NCBI GenBank assembly: GCA_949317995.1
Contig: OX439038.1
Span: 70,814,659-70,878,658 of the forward strand
Direction of reading: 5' to 3'
Origin: Acholoe squamosa
Lineage: Eukaryota; Annelida; Polychaeta; Phyllodocida; Polynoidae
Length of the DNA: 64,000 bases
Position 1 is the stretch's first letter. Every line of letters starts with the position of its first letter. Made by a program: the position numbers and the translations under genes. The notes under the pieces were generated by a model that was not told where the DNA came from, made no database searches, and saw only the letters and a program-made list of their open reading frames with translations. Shown piece by piece: positions 1 to 13,100 of this stretch.

Positions 1-289
1 TCATTATTTATCAACAGGGGGGGTGGTGGGTTTTCGCGCAGATGCGCGAAAATTCTTTACGCCCCCCCTAGACGGCGGAGGCGCAGAGAGTTTTCATGCC
101 CCCTCTTTGATCTATACTAGACTATAGTAGCGCGCAGGCTTTTTTGCTAAAAAGAGGGTAAATTTTTTTAGCCCCCCCCCCCCTCAAGAGGGGTCAAAAT
201 TTTTTTAGCCCCCCCCCCCCTCGAGAGGGGTCAGAATTTTTTACGCCCCCCCCAAACCCACCACCCCCCCCCCTGTTGATAATAAATGA
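1..289. repeat. C/G-rich inverted-repeat element, probably cut by the window edge
   Basis: The left end reads TCATTATTTATCAACAGG and the right end CCTGTTGATAATAAATGA, so the two ends are near-perfect inverted repeats. They enclose long G and C runs and several tandem copies of a GAGGGGTCAAAATTTTTTTA-like unit. A related right end with the same following CACTCCCTAA occurs near 44960-45010. Homology continues past the apparent right end, so the element may extend left of the window. It looks like a MITE-type or other non-autonomous repeat. No coding capacity is supported. Confidence 0.6.
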
Positions 290-599
290 CCACTCCCTAA
301 GTTTGGACGGATACGCACACAGTTTCCCATCGGGAAACAGCAGCTTTTCTAAACTCTCACGGCGGCACAGAGATGAGCGTTTACGGTTTAGCAAGATACG
401 TTCGGCTGACGCATGATGATGATCCGTTTTTGCATGTTGCAGACATGCACTGTTGCCTTGTGGGGTCGCTAGAACATTCATCACATTTCTCACTAATGCC
501 CCATGATACATATAATAATCATTTGTTTTTGTGATCTCTGAACTTTACTTTTTGGAAACCTCTCTTACCTAATATAGTTGTCCACTCCTCGTATATCGC

Positions 600-840
600 T
601 TTGAAAATTTTCAGAACTTGTAGCGTGTTGCTGTAAATCCGCCATTTTGTTAATGTGCTGTTCTCGTCCCTTCGCGCGAGATTACTGACGTCAATGACGT
701 CATTTCCGCCATTGCAAAACCCAAACAGGAAGGGAGGCCAGTTTTGTTTATTTCTGTGTCATTGTCAAGAGAGGTCTTGCGAGCATTACTCAGACGCCAA
801 TTTTCCTATCCAGTACCATACATTCCATCTAGAAGCCAAA
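600..840 (+). promoter_or_regulatory. GABARAPL2 promoter and 5' UTR with a double CRE
   Basis: The 240 bases before the start codon contain two perfect CREB/ATF palindromes TGACGTCA at 686-693 and 695-702, offset by 9 bp, with a CGCGCGAG motif just upstream. A GCCATTTT motif near 641 resembles a YY1 site, and a TTTCCGCCATT follows the CREs. No clear TATA box was seen, which fits a TATA-less housekeeping promoter. The transcription start is not defined; the region roughly 720-840 is probably 5' UTR. Confidence 0.6.
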
Positions 841-3005
<2,165 letters not shown>

Positions 3006-3950
3006 GCCGTAACCATGGTTACCAGCGACCGCTGCCATCTAGGGTCACTGGTAACCTCTCCTGGCATGACTGGAATGACATGGCCCGCCCTTGATAAATG
3101 AGAGATAGATAATGGACTGGATTTGTCAAACAGGAACTACCACACTTGTGTATGGGTTGGTTCATTATTTAAATGAATTAATTACTACAGGGTCTGGGCA
3201 TAAACTTTCTAACTCATATCTTTACCGGGGACTTGGTCTGGAGAGTGTATACCACCATGACTGTTATTATTATTATTACCACCGCCGCCTTCTACGGTCA
3301 ACTGGAAATCCATACACAATTCAATAGAACTTAAATATCGTAATGCGCTACTACGAGATTGGGTTAATTCATACAACGCTGCCACGTTTTATTTGTCTTG
3401 TTGGTGCAAAAGTTTTATGGAAGCTCATGTTGAAGAGTTGTAGATGAAAGAATGTATGGCTATTATGGAAATCGCCAGGCTTTCCACGCTCAGTGTTATC
3501 AATGTTTATAGTTTACTAACACAGTGCATCTGATGTTTTCTCTAATTATAATGTGAGTGGTTATTCAGAGTTTACCTAGTAGGAATGTATTTGATCCATG
3601 CAGATATTCCTAAAACAGTGATCCTTTATGAAGCATGTCTATAGGGACTTTGTCGGAGTTTGATATCTATGTTATATTAGCCCACGCTGTTGGACATATT
3701 CCATAGGTCCTGGTCTATGTACTACAATGCACGGTTTTCTTATCTATCGATCATTCATCCCAAACCATTTTTTGTTTTGAATATCAGGAACTTCACAACT
3801 ATTTATATGAACGTCATTATCATTTCTTCTGTAATAGTGTATAATTGGATCTATAGATACTTTTTATTTCTTCCCTAGTCCCCCTTGAGAACAATTTTAT
3901 GTACAATGTTGCATTATCATTTAATAAAACCTCAGTTGTATATGTAAGAA
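3006..3950 (+). other. GABARAPL2 3' UTR and poly(A) signal
   Basis: About 0.9 kb of AT-rich sequence follows the stop codon with no supported coding region. A canonical AATAAA lies at 3923-3928 and the following sequence is GT-containing, so cleavage near 3940-3960 is likely. No earlier clear signal was noted. Confidence 0.55.
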
Positions 3951-5410
3951 CTGTGACCATGTTTTCTTCCTCATGCGATTCACTGCTCGCGTAACCATAA
4001 TACCTATGACAGCAAATAGCCCAACCCAAGTCTATTTGAATCTTCTAGACATCAAATTCAACAAGAAACAAAGCCATTCCTCTTCGTAACCACCTTTTTG
4101 TCATAAATCGCCCCTCCCCCTCTCATGCAGTTTCTGTACATACCACTCAGTGAGTCTTCTCTAAATACAAATTCCTCACTTTACACTCTCTGAGATGTCA
4201 GAATGGTGTTGGGCCAACCTCTGAAAAAATTAGGCCCTAGAACAATTCACAAGGGGAAGGATTTCACAATATATGAAACTACATTTGAGTGGCCTCTGAA
4301 TATAGATGAACCTCAGCAGGTCTGCCATCTCTGTAGAGGGAATAAGGGGGGGGGGGGGTTTAGGCCCAGCATGATGGGATCAATTTTCTGTATACCATCA
4401 GCATTGCAAAATTGGCAAAAAAAAAAAACAGACATTACGAGGGGAGGAGAGGGGGTCAAATTTGGCATGACATCATTTATAGATGGCCAAACTAAGACAT
4501 CAACTTTACCATTGACTAAAATACAATAATCTTTCCAGATAGCTGCGAATGAGATCAGCAGTACTCCTTATGTTAATTTGCCAAGTTGGGCCTGCGCCTT
4601 ATATGTTCGGTAAAGAGAAATGATGAAATATAAAAAATCCCACCCTACCTATTAAAATTTGAGTTGTGGTTGGGGGTGGAGGTGGAAAGAGTTCAGATAT
4701 GTAGAGTTGGGAGGGGGGGGGGACTGGACACAGAGAATGTGGGGGCCAATATAAGGTGCCATATTTAACTTATATGACATTGCAGATCTTAAATACATCT
4801 TAACTTGTTCAGAAGTGTGTTTCCCCCCCCCCCCAAGTGTCAATGACTACAATTGTTTGTTTTTTCTTGGATCTTCTCAATGGTCCCGTTGCACATTGCA
4901 CAAATTAAAACGAAATAGGCAGCTCATGACATACACATTTATTAGTAGCTTGAACAAAGTACACTTCTAGACCCCACACAGTGTGTGCAAGTATTTAATT
5001 CATGGAATGCAAAGGAGGATATAAGCTACTCAGTAATTACCGGTACTTTAAAACCCGCTGGTTTATATCCTCGTGTAACGTTTACCACAATATGTGTTGC
5101 AGAGATTGATGTCTGAGAATAATACATATAAATTATATGCAGGTGACTTTATTGCAATACAAAGACGGACTAAGAGGGGAAAATAACACAGCTTATATAA
5201 CCATATTGACCACTGCCATCAGAGTTAAAATGATGATGCCCATAGAAAGAATGCGAATTATATACTGACCAAACTTCTCATCATTATATGTACAGAATAG
5301 GGATGTTTCTATTACAACCCCTTACAATTCTAAAAAGCAAAGAAATTGTTGTTTTGGTTACAATTTGGCACCACTTCAATGTACATAGAAGTGATGAGTT
5401 AATCGTAGAC

Positions 5411-5647
5411 TACCGTAATCTCCCGCGTAGAAGACGCGCTGTGCGTATAAGACGCACCCCAAACTCATTACATGCATTTTCGCGTATAAGACACACCTCT
5501 TAGGGGTGATTTTTGTCAATCCAGTACTGTTCTATAGTAAAATTACCCCTCGTATAAGACGCACACCCAACTTGAAAAAATCCTATAAGTCGCACAAGGC
5601 ATTTGTTTGGCGTAGAGGACGCGTCTTATACGCGGGAGATTACGGTA
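5411..5647. mobile_element. MITE-like element, TACCGTA family (copy 1)
   Basis: It begins TACCGTAATCTCCCGCGTA and ends TACGCGGGAGATTACGGTA, long terminal inverted repeats that could be read as TA target duplications around CCGTAAT...ATTACGG. The interior carries several further TATAAGACGCAC-type motifs. It shares its interior with the copies at 11905, 27433 and 60323 (subfamily 1). It is non-autonomous with no open reading frame. Confidence 0.85.
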
Positions 5648-7041
5648 TTCATCTAATTAGAAATCGGATACTTGAATAAACCTAAATAATCTCAAATTTC
5701 AGAAGATGTGTTATCAAAAAACGTAATTCTATTCTTTTACCATTTAGATTACAAAAAAATATTACCTACATTGTACTACAAAATAAATACATGGAAAAAT
5801 GACTTAACATTCATTACGTTAATAGGTTAGCTCCTAAATTACAAAATACTACAGCAAAGTAACATTTATTGTGACATACAAACAAATGCAATATGGGATT
5901 AAATGGAAATGACAGATTTATGGGCACCAGAAAACAAACATACAGTTGTGATTCCCAAGAAAAATTAGTAGCATGATGATGATTGTCATTTGTTTATAGG
6001 CCACAGGTGTACATCACAATTTAATAGTGATTGCCTTTTCGTGACCAAGAATTATGTATAAGTACATCGTAGATATATTCCCTTAGTGCCTTTCTGAGTT
6101 GGTGAGGACCTTTTTATACTCTTCTGAATAATAGCAACCACATTTTCCTTTCAGGTCTTCTGACCTCACAGCTTAAATCCAAAGAGTATCACTTTGGGCT
6201 TAATCAGAGATGCCACTCACTGGCCGACAAAAACCAGGAAAACTGAACTTTGGACACATTTTCCCAGGAATTTAACATGATTTAATACAGAAACCAGAAA
6301 ACCTCATATATGAGCTGCTCTTTATACACGAGGGTATACATGTGCATATAAAAATAAAATTCTTCTTAGCTATAAAAGCTTTTAGGATCATGATCAGTGT
6401 AGTTCTCATTATTGCCTTATTTTTGGAGTCTTAGTAACAATGCAGCAATATATTTTGCACAAAAACAAAAATCACAATTCATGGACCACATCGAAGAAAG
6501 GCATAAGTAGACATGAACGACATTCGTAAAAGAATAAACAGTACCATTTTGGTAGCAACAGCGAGAAAACATCAGTAATGCTATATACAGTGATGCGCAC
6601 TTTCCCTTGATGAAAAGAATGTATAATACAAAAATGGACCATGGTGTAGTATATGAATCTGACAGCAAGCGTATACTAACTATTCCTCGCCTTCATAACA
6701 AACAGGGCTATTTACACACATATTTCATACCGATGATTTTCATTTACTTAGTTACAATACACAATAACCATTTTATTGGTATCAAACAGCCTTTATTGTA
6801 TAACATGCCGTTCGAGGTGGTCTATGCACGCACACTCTCACCTGACTGATTCTGCACTCATATGATCTACCTATCAAACCTCACTTCTCCGCACCTGAGG
6901 GTGTAGGAAGTCAGACAGGACCAGATAAGTGCTGTCAGTTTTAGTCAGTTCTGTGATATTTTATGTGAGGGTATTAATATCTTTGGAAGAGACATCAATG
7001 TACATTTGAGATTGCAGATATGCAACTAAATATAATCTTAA

Positions 7042-8354
7042 TACCGTAATCTCCCGCGTATAAGGCGCGTCTTATACGCTAAACAAAATGCTGCTGGGTC
7101 TTATACGCGGGAGGGTAATTGCCTTGAGTTTGGGGTGCGCCTTATACATGGGGTTTTCCAACATCTCAATTGGGAAAACACCTCAAAAATAAGGCCCACT
7201 ATGCGCCGATGACAGCTTGAACTCATAGAGCCAGCAGCATGGCAGACTGGTCAGTGTCGATGCGCTCGCCGGGGATAAGGCCCACCATGCGCCGATGACA
7301 GCTTGAACTCATAGAGCCAGCAGCATGGCAGACTGGTCGGTGTCGATGCGCTCACCGTGGATAAGGCCCACCATGCGCCGATGACAGCTTGAACTCATAT
7401 AGCCAGCAGCGCGGCAGCCCGGTCGCTGTAGATTTGCTCGGCGGGCAATACGCCCACCATGCGCCGATGACAGCTTGAACTCATATAGCCAGCAGCGCGG
7501 CACCCCGGTCGCTGTAGATTTGCTCGGCGGGGAATACGCCGACCATGTGTCGATGACAGCTTGAACTCATAGCAGCGGCAGCGCATGTAGGTCTCTTCTT
7601 GGGATTTTGACCTGGCCGGAAGTAGAATGACGTCACACTGGAGACAAACATTCATGCCGCCTTAGTTCCTCAGGGATGTGGTGGGACCATGCTGTCACAC
7701 ACTTCTGACTGTTTTCAGATGAGATCTCATCTGAATAATAATCTTCCATTTAAGTTTCCATAAGTTTCAGATGATCTCATCTGAATGTAATTCAAATTCA
7801 GATGAGTGCTGGCATATATCCTTGATCGGGGGCTCTGCCCTCGAACCCCCGTTAGGCCGGGCACCCAGGGAAGCGCGGCGGCATCAACATTCGTCTCCAT
7901 GGAGGGCCAGGTCAATTCTGCAAGAAGTGACCCTTTTGCCGCGGCAGCCCGGTCGCTGTAGATTTGCTCGGCGGGGAATACGCCGACCGTGTGCTGATGA
8001 CAGCTTGAACTCATAGCGCCAGCAGCGCGGCAGCCCGGTCGGTGTAGATTTGCTCGGCGGGGAATACGCCGACCATGTGCCGATGACAGCTTGAACTCAT
8101 ATAGCCAGCAGCGCGGCAGCCCAGTCGGTGTACAATAGGGGGTGGGGAGGGGGGTTGGGAAGGGGGGTGGGGAGGGGGGGCACCTTCTACGCGAAACAGC
8201 CCCCCTGTGAGTTGGGGGGGCGCCTTATACGCGGGTTTTTCCAGAAATTGATCCAGAAGAGGTACGTGCGCCTTCTACGTGAAAAGGCCTTCTCTGAGTT
8301 GGGGGGGGGGCGCCTTCTACGCGAGCTGCGCCTTCTACGCGGGAGATTACGGTA
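7042..8354. mobile_element. Oversized TACCGTA-family element containing a minisatellite
   Basis: The same terminal inverted repeats as the short copies (TACCGTAATCTCCCGCGTA at the left, CGCGGGAGATTACGGTA at the right) bound about 1.3 kb instead of the usual 140-300 bp. Inside are two blocks of an 86-bp tandem repeat and a perfect palindrome CAGATGAGATCTCATCTG at 7716-7733. Apparent open frames here merely read through the repeats; the 86-bp period is not a multiple of three and shifts frame each unit. Confidence 0.75.
7191..7590. repeat. 86-bp minisatellite (second block about 7940-8130)
   Basis: About five tandem units containing CGCCGATGACAGCTTGAACT followed by CATA and GCCAGCAG are spaced 86 bp apart; for example AAGGCCC starts at 7191, 7277 and 7363. 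After about 340 bp of unrelated sequence, two or more further units follow from about 7940. The unit is GC-rich compared with its surroundings. It is wholly inside the 7042-8354 inverted-repeat element. Confidence 0.9.
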
Positions 8355-9856
8355 ACAGAGAAAAGAAGAAATCCTCTTTCAGAAATATATAGCCATACTT
8401 GACAATTGTATATAAAATGGAAATTTCAGTAACATTTTCAGGGGATATTTCATGATTCATTTTACCATTAATAATTTACTGGGACTGGGACTTTGGGAAC
8501 TGGGTACCAAGAAAGCAATTATCTCTGCTTATCTCACTACACTGCACAAATCACGATGGCTGAACACACTAGGAAATATGAAAGAACAGTTCAGCCCCTG
8601 ACTGTATGCCACATGTTACTCTGTAATTGAAAGTTAAAAGGCCAGCTATGCCTGATAGGCCTTTACCAGTCAGGGTTTGTGTTCTACATGCAGTCAACTG
8701 CCCTTGGAACAGTGGGGAAAAGGGATAGCAGTGACAATATATCTGGAGCGGTCAAGACAAACATGTCTTATAAAATGAGTGTATTACCACTGTCAAAGAT
8801 TTGTATGATTATTTACAGACACTTAAAATTCATGACACATGATATTACATACAAGAATACTACCCAGCTAGAGATTTACAAATTTAGTGTTAATGGTTAT
8901 ATTAGCACCTACAATGGAAGATCAATGAAGTCAAGTAATTTTCAACATCTTATAACAGATAGCACATGTCTGTGAAGTGCCACAATTGCTATGACACATA
9001 TATGATATGACTGATTGCAAGATCTGTCTCCTCTCTATCTCATTTTCTTGTGGTATTTTAACAGAATTCAATGGAAGAAATTCATTCGATGTATCTCTCC
9101 TCCACCAAATCACCTTATACAGTGGGATTTCAACCAAACAGATGAATTCTCTTCCCAATTTAAAAAAATGTGTACCCAATCGTTTCTGATGGTCAAATCA
9201 CTTCTCGCAGCCCCCATGCTATTAAAATGATTTGCTTATGATATAAACCAAAATGTTTCAATGCGTTGATTTTGAATGAAAAAAAAAACAACATTTGAAC
9301 GCCATGAATTAAACTCGATCATACTCGACTGGTTCTTTGAATATAACTATTACTTTATACACATTTTGCACAATGTCCTCTAAACATAATCTTGTCAACA
9401 AAGACTCAAGCATTTACAAGGCATATGGGTGCAAGTATCACATTGTTTATAACAACTTATCACTTGTAGATTTCCACCTAACCAATTATATGGTATTTTT
9501 GGCACAGTTATACCTCATTTTCAGTAGATCTTAAAAAGATAATATAATACAACCATCTATTCCCCAGGACATGATGATATCATCATCATCATGTGGCTGC
9601 TTACAAGCAGAGGATATATTTACATAAGATCACTAATCAAATTTACCCATACGATATGCGTCTATATACAAGACATGACACCAGAGCAATATCAGTCATA
9701 CGTCAACTCACTCTGTATAATAAATGGATGAATTAACCCTAATCAATTTTACACCTGCAGTTATTCACACATTATGAGGCAGTGATATTTGTTCTTCAGT
9801 GATAATTATATTTTGATTGGGAATAATGATGCACCTTGCTTTACATAAAATGTACT

Positions 9857-10109
9857 TTAATCAACTTTTTGTCTTGTCCATTTTATGAGCGTATCAGGTG
9901 AACGGTAGAGGAAGAGGAGTTTGGCAAAGAGCTCCTCTTCTAGTACAAGCTCTCGGACTTCACGTACTAGGTACACGTCTAAGCACAGCTTGAGAACCTT
10001 GTCAACATTTGGCAGCTCTTGGAACATAATTTGCATGCTGAGGCCACTGAAGAAGATCCGGACAAAGCGGCCGATGACAAGTACCAAAGAGACGTAGAGA
10101 CCAATGATT
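9857..10109 (-). CDS. Piezo distal alternative last exon (canonical pore and C-terminal domain)
   Basis: The acceptor at 10111-10110 is followed by 84 codons including the TAA at 9857-9859. The first A completes the Gly codon begun by GG at the end of the 15650 exon. It encodes the inner helix ([17 protein letters not shown]), the pore-neck MFQELP and the C-terminal domain [30 protein letters not shown] in parts closely matching vertebrate Piezo. The hydrophobic-gate pair Leu-Val (mouse L2475/V2476) is kept. At the neck, mouse M2493-F-E-E is M-F-Q-E, so one of two acidic residues is lost. This is the copy most like the ancestral form. Confidence 0.95.
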
Positions 10110-13100
10110 CTGTTCAAATTAGAGGGCCAAAGAAAAGGAAAATTAATCAGAATTTAAACAAACACGAGGACTTGAAGGGATTTAGCATGCGTATTTGTTA
10201 GTATCAATCTGATGTTAACAAAAAATTAACTGCCTGCAACTGAAGGTGCAACTGAAAAAAAAACAACAAAAAAACATGAAACAAGCTTTTGTTTGATAAA
10301 TTCAGTTTTATTTCACATATTACAATATGACATATACATCATGAACAAAACACAATAGACTGCTCAGCTAGGTCTATCTCTTCTTTCAGAAGAACGTACT
10401 TAAGAGTTTTTTTAATGATAATAAAATAACTACCTAATATATTAAAAAACAAATATGTCTTTTTACACTTAATATTCAATATTTAATGCCATATAATTAT
10501 CTTTCCATCACACAATCACAGTGTACAACACTGACACAAGTCATTGCACTCTAAAACATAGCATAAATATAAAAATTCATGTTTAGTTAATATAAATAGA
10601 TTAATATAAAAATACAGTACTAGCATCTCAGAATTCATGATATAATTTACCTCACCTCTATTTTCAAGTATTAATACCAAGTGATGATACACGCTAGGAT
10701 ATAACTTTTAATTCAAAACTTGTCCATATTGCATCATTTGGAATAGGGTTTTACCCAGTACATAAAAAGATGCAGATATCATATGTATCATTATATAAAT
10801 GAAGTCTGAGATGGTGAACAATCAATTGACAGTCAACATGTAGGAATGCTACTATATACCATTTATAAGTAACTGCTTTTTCTTACAGTTTAATGTTTTA
10901 TTGTCCACAATTGATCATATTGATATTCAAGTGTTGCACATGGTTATGCTTTATTTATTGGCCTTAGGTTATCAGCAAAGGTGTTTTCTTTTTCCTATTG
11001 ATAACCTTTTGATAAAATTTTGCACACAAATGATGAAACTGATAATGGATTTTCCAGCATCTGTTGTGGTTATTCCACAGCTGATACCATTAGTAGCCTT
11101 GGGAAAAAAATCATTTCTTTCTTTATATAATATGGTGATGAGCTAATTTGAATTTTTTAAATACAGTTCACCATAAGGGTTTTTGCTCTGTATTAAGTTC
11201 TAAAATTAGCATAAAGTTCAATACTAAATGGAACTAATGTTGATTGTTACACAAAAAGGTATGTTGTGACTCATGACCTACATTCTTGGGCAAAATCTTA
11301 TTTTCTTTTTCCTTTTTTCTATAATAAAGATGGAATATATACCAGTATATGTTGCAAAAACTGCATTACACAAAAGTGCCAAGCAGATAAGGAGTAAACA
11401 TGTATCACAATCCATTTATCTATTTGTATGGTGAGCAACATTACTCAATTCACTTTCCTAATTATATAAAAACTGAAATAACATACGAATGGATGCACTT
11501 ATTTCTAAAATACCATGGTACAACTGCAAATCAAAAGGGATGAAAAAAAAATCAATTTACCCTGTGATTCATCATTGCTTTATCTGTAAATAATTCTGTG
11601 TGCATAACTACCTTTGCAAAACTCTTTTCATATCAATACAAAGAAATCATCCTTTTTGGTTGAATATCAAAAACATAGTTTTATATCATTTCCAAACGGG
11701 CAAACAGCTAATGCTTCTTTAGCCAGTAGGCACAAATGGCAGGGAAGAGGCAAGGGAGGGAATATCTTCTTTTGCATATGATGAATTTACATTCTGCATG
11801 CTTCTCTTTACACACACAAACAGGTCTGAATATGTAGGTTCAGAAGAGCAGATGAAAGAGAGATGAACTTTTGACACATCTTTTGAATTTACTACTGGTG
11901 GTACTACCGAAAACTCCCGAGTATAAGACGCGTCCTCTACGCCAAACAAAATGCTGGGGAGTCTTATAGAATTATAGTTGGGTGTGCGTCTTATACGAGG
12001 GGTAATTTTACTATAGAAATGTACTAATCTTACAAATTTCAGCCTTAAAATGTGCATCATATACGCGAAAATGCATGTGCTAAGTTTGGGGTGCGTCTTA
12101 TACGCGCAGCGCGTCTTCTACGCGGGAGATTACGGTAATCAAGCTTATTAGAGTATAGTAGCATGATACAAACCATGCAGCAATGTTCGACCAGCAGTAA
12201 GGCATTTATGCAGAGGGGCTCGCCAGATAAGAATGCCTGTCATGATAAGTGTATAGAAACGGTTAAATACTGTTCCACATTACAAAAACTGATTAAACCT
12301 CATAGTTTGTAGCCTCTATTGCCAATTTAGATCAATCATAGATATAGAAAAAGAAATGTGTAGATACTATGGAAACACATAATATATATGCCTATCCTTG
12401 CAGATTAAACAGAAAGCAAGATGGACAAAGTACCAGTATATGTAAAGAGATTCAAAGTAGACAAGTCTTTCCTAGGAATGAGGGTTAACTATCATTAATA
12501 TTATGCCGGGTATTACAACATTGTACACCTAAGGACACAAGTATTTACTATGATCAACACACACAGGATAGGTAGCACTAAGTCTATATCAGACACAGGG
12601 TAGATAAGTAGTTAAGCCACACAATGGGCTATGTTATATATAAGAAATTATATTTACTATCAAACAAAGTTTATCAGCAGAATAACCTTCCTAGAAGCTG
12701 CACATGAAATTTATTTGATTATTAATATCTGATAATATACAAAACGTGAAGAGAATATCATACTCTAGACAACATCATTACATATACCAACATCAGTTAC
12801 ACTAAGTTAGCATGTCCTAAGTAACCCAAACAAGGTGTCTTCTTACGATCATCCAATGCCTTCTCATCTATGAAGATTTAACCCTCTTTGGTCTCCACCA
12901 CAGTAAATTGATATAATCTACCATAGAAACCACATAAGATAAATTCTCTCGTATAAGCTATGGCTAGTACCAGAACCCAAATTAAAATGCGGCTTATAGG
13001 ATTGGCCCAAAGTGGGGGTATTTGACACTATAGAATAGTACTGAACCTACAATTATCAAGCCTCAGATGTTGCTCCAACATTGAGGATGCGGCTTATACG

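Larger units (their letters stand above)
3951..9856. other. Convergent intergenic region / possible Piezo 3' UTR
   Basis: This stretch separates the tails of GABARAPL2 (+) and Piezo (-). It contains G/C homopolymer runs (about 4347, 4715, 4825) and two inverted-repeat elements (5411-5647 and 7042-8354), and is otherwise AT-rich DNA in which I recognise no gene. AATAAA on the minus strand occurs near 5867 and 5150. Either could end a long Piezo 3' UTR for the distal last exon, but neither is decisive. Confidence 0.5.

Noticed and set aside
194..511. Open frame through the C/G-rich repeat at the left edge
   Set aside because: Half of it is a poly-Gly reading of the G/C runs, and there is no family resemblance.
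7309..7655. Overlapping open frames on the minus strand that encode repeated YEFKLSS/CHRRMVG peptides
   Set aside because: They are readings of the 86-bp minisatellite; the period is not a multiple of three and the frame shifts every unit.
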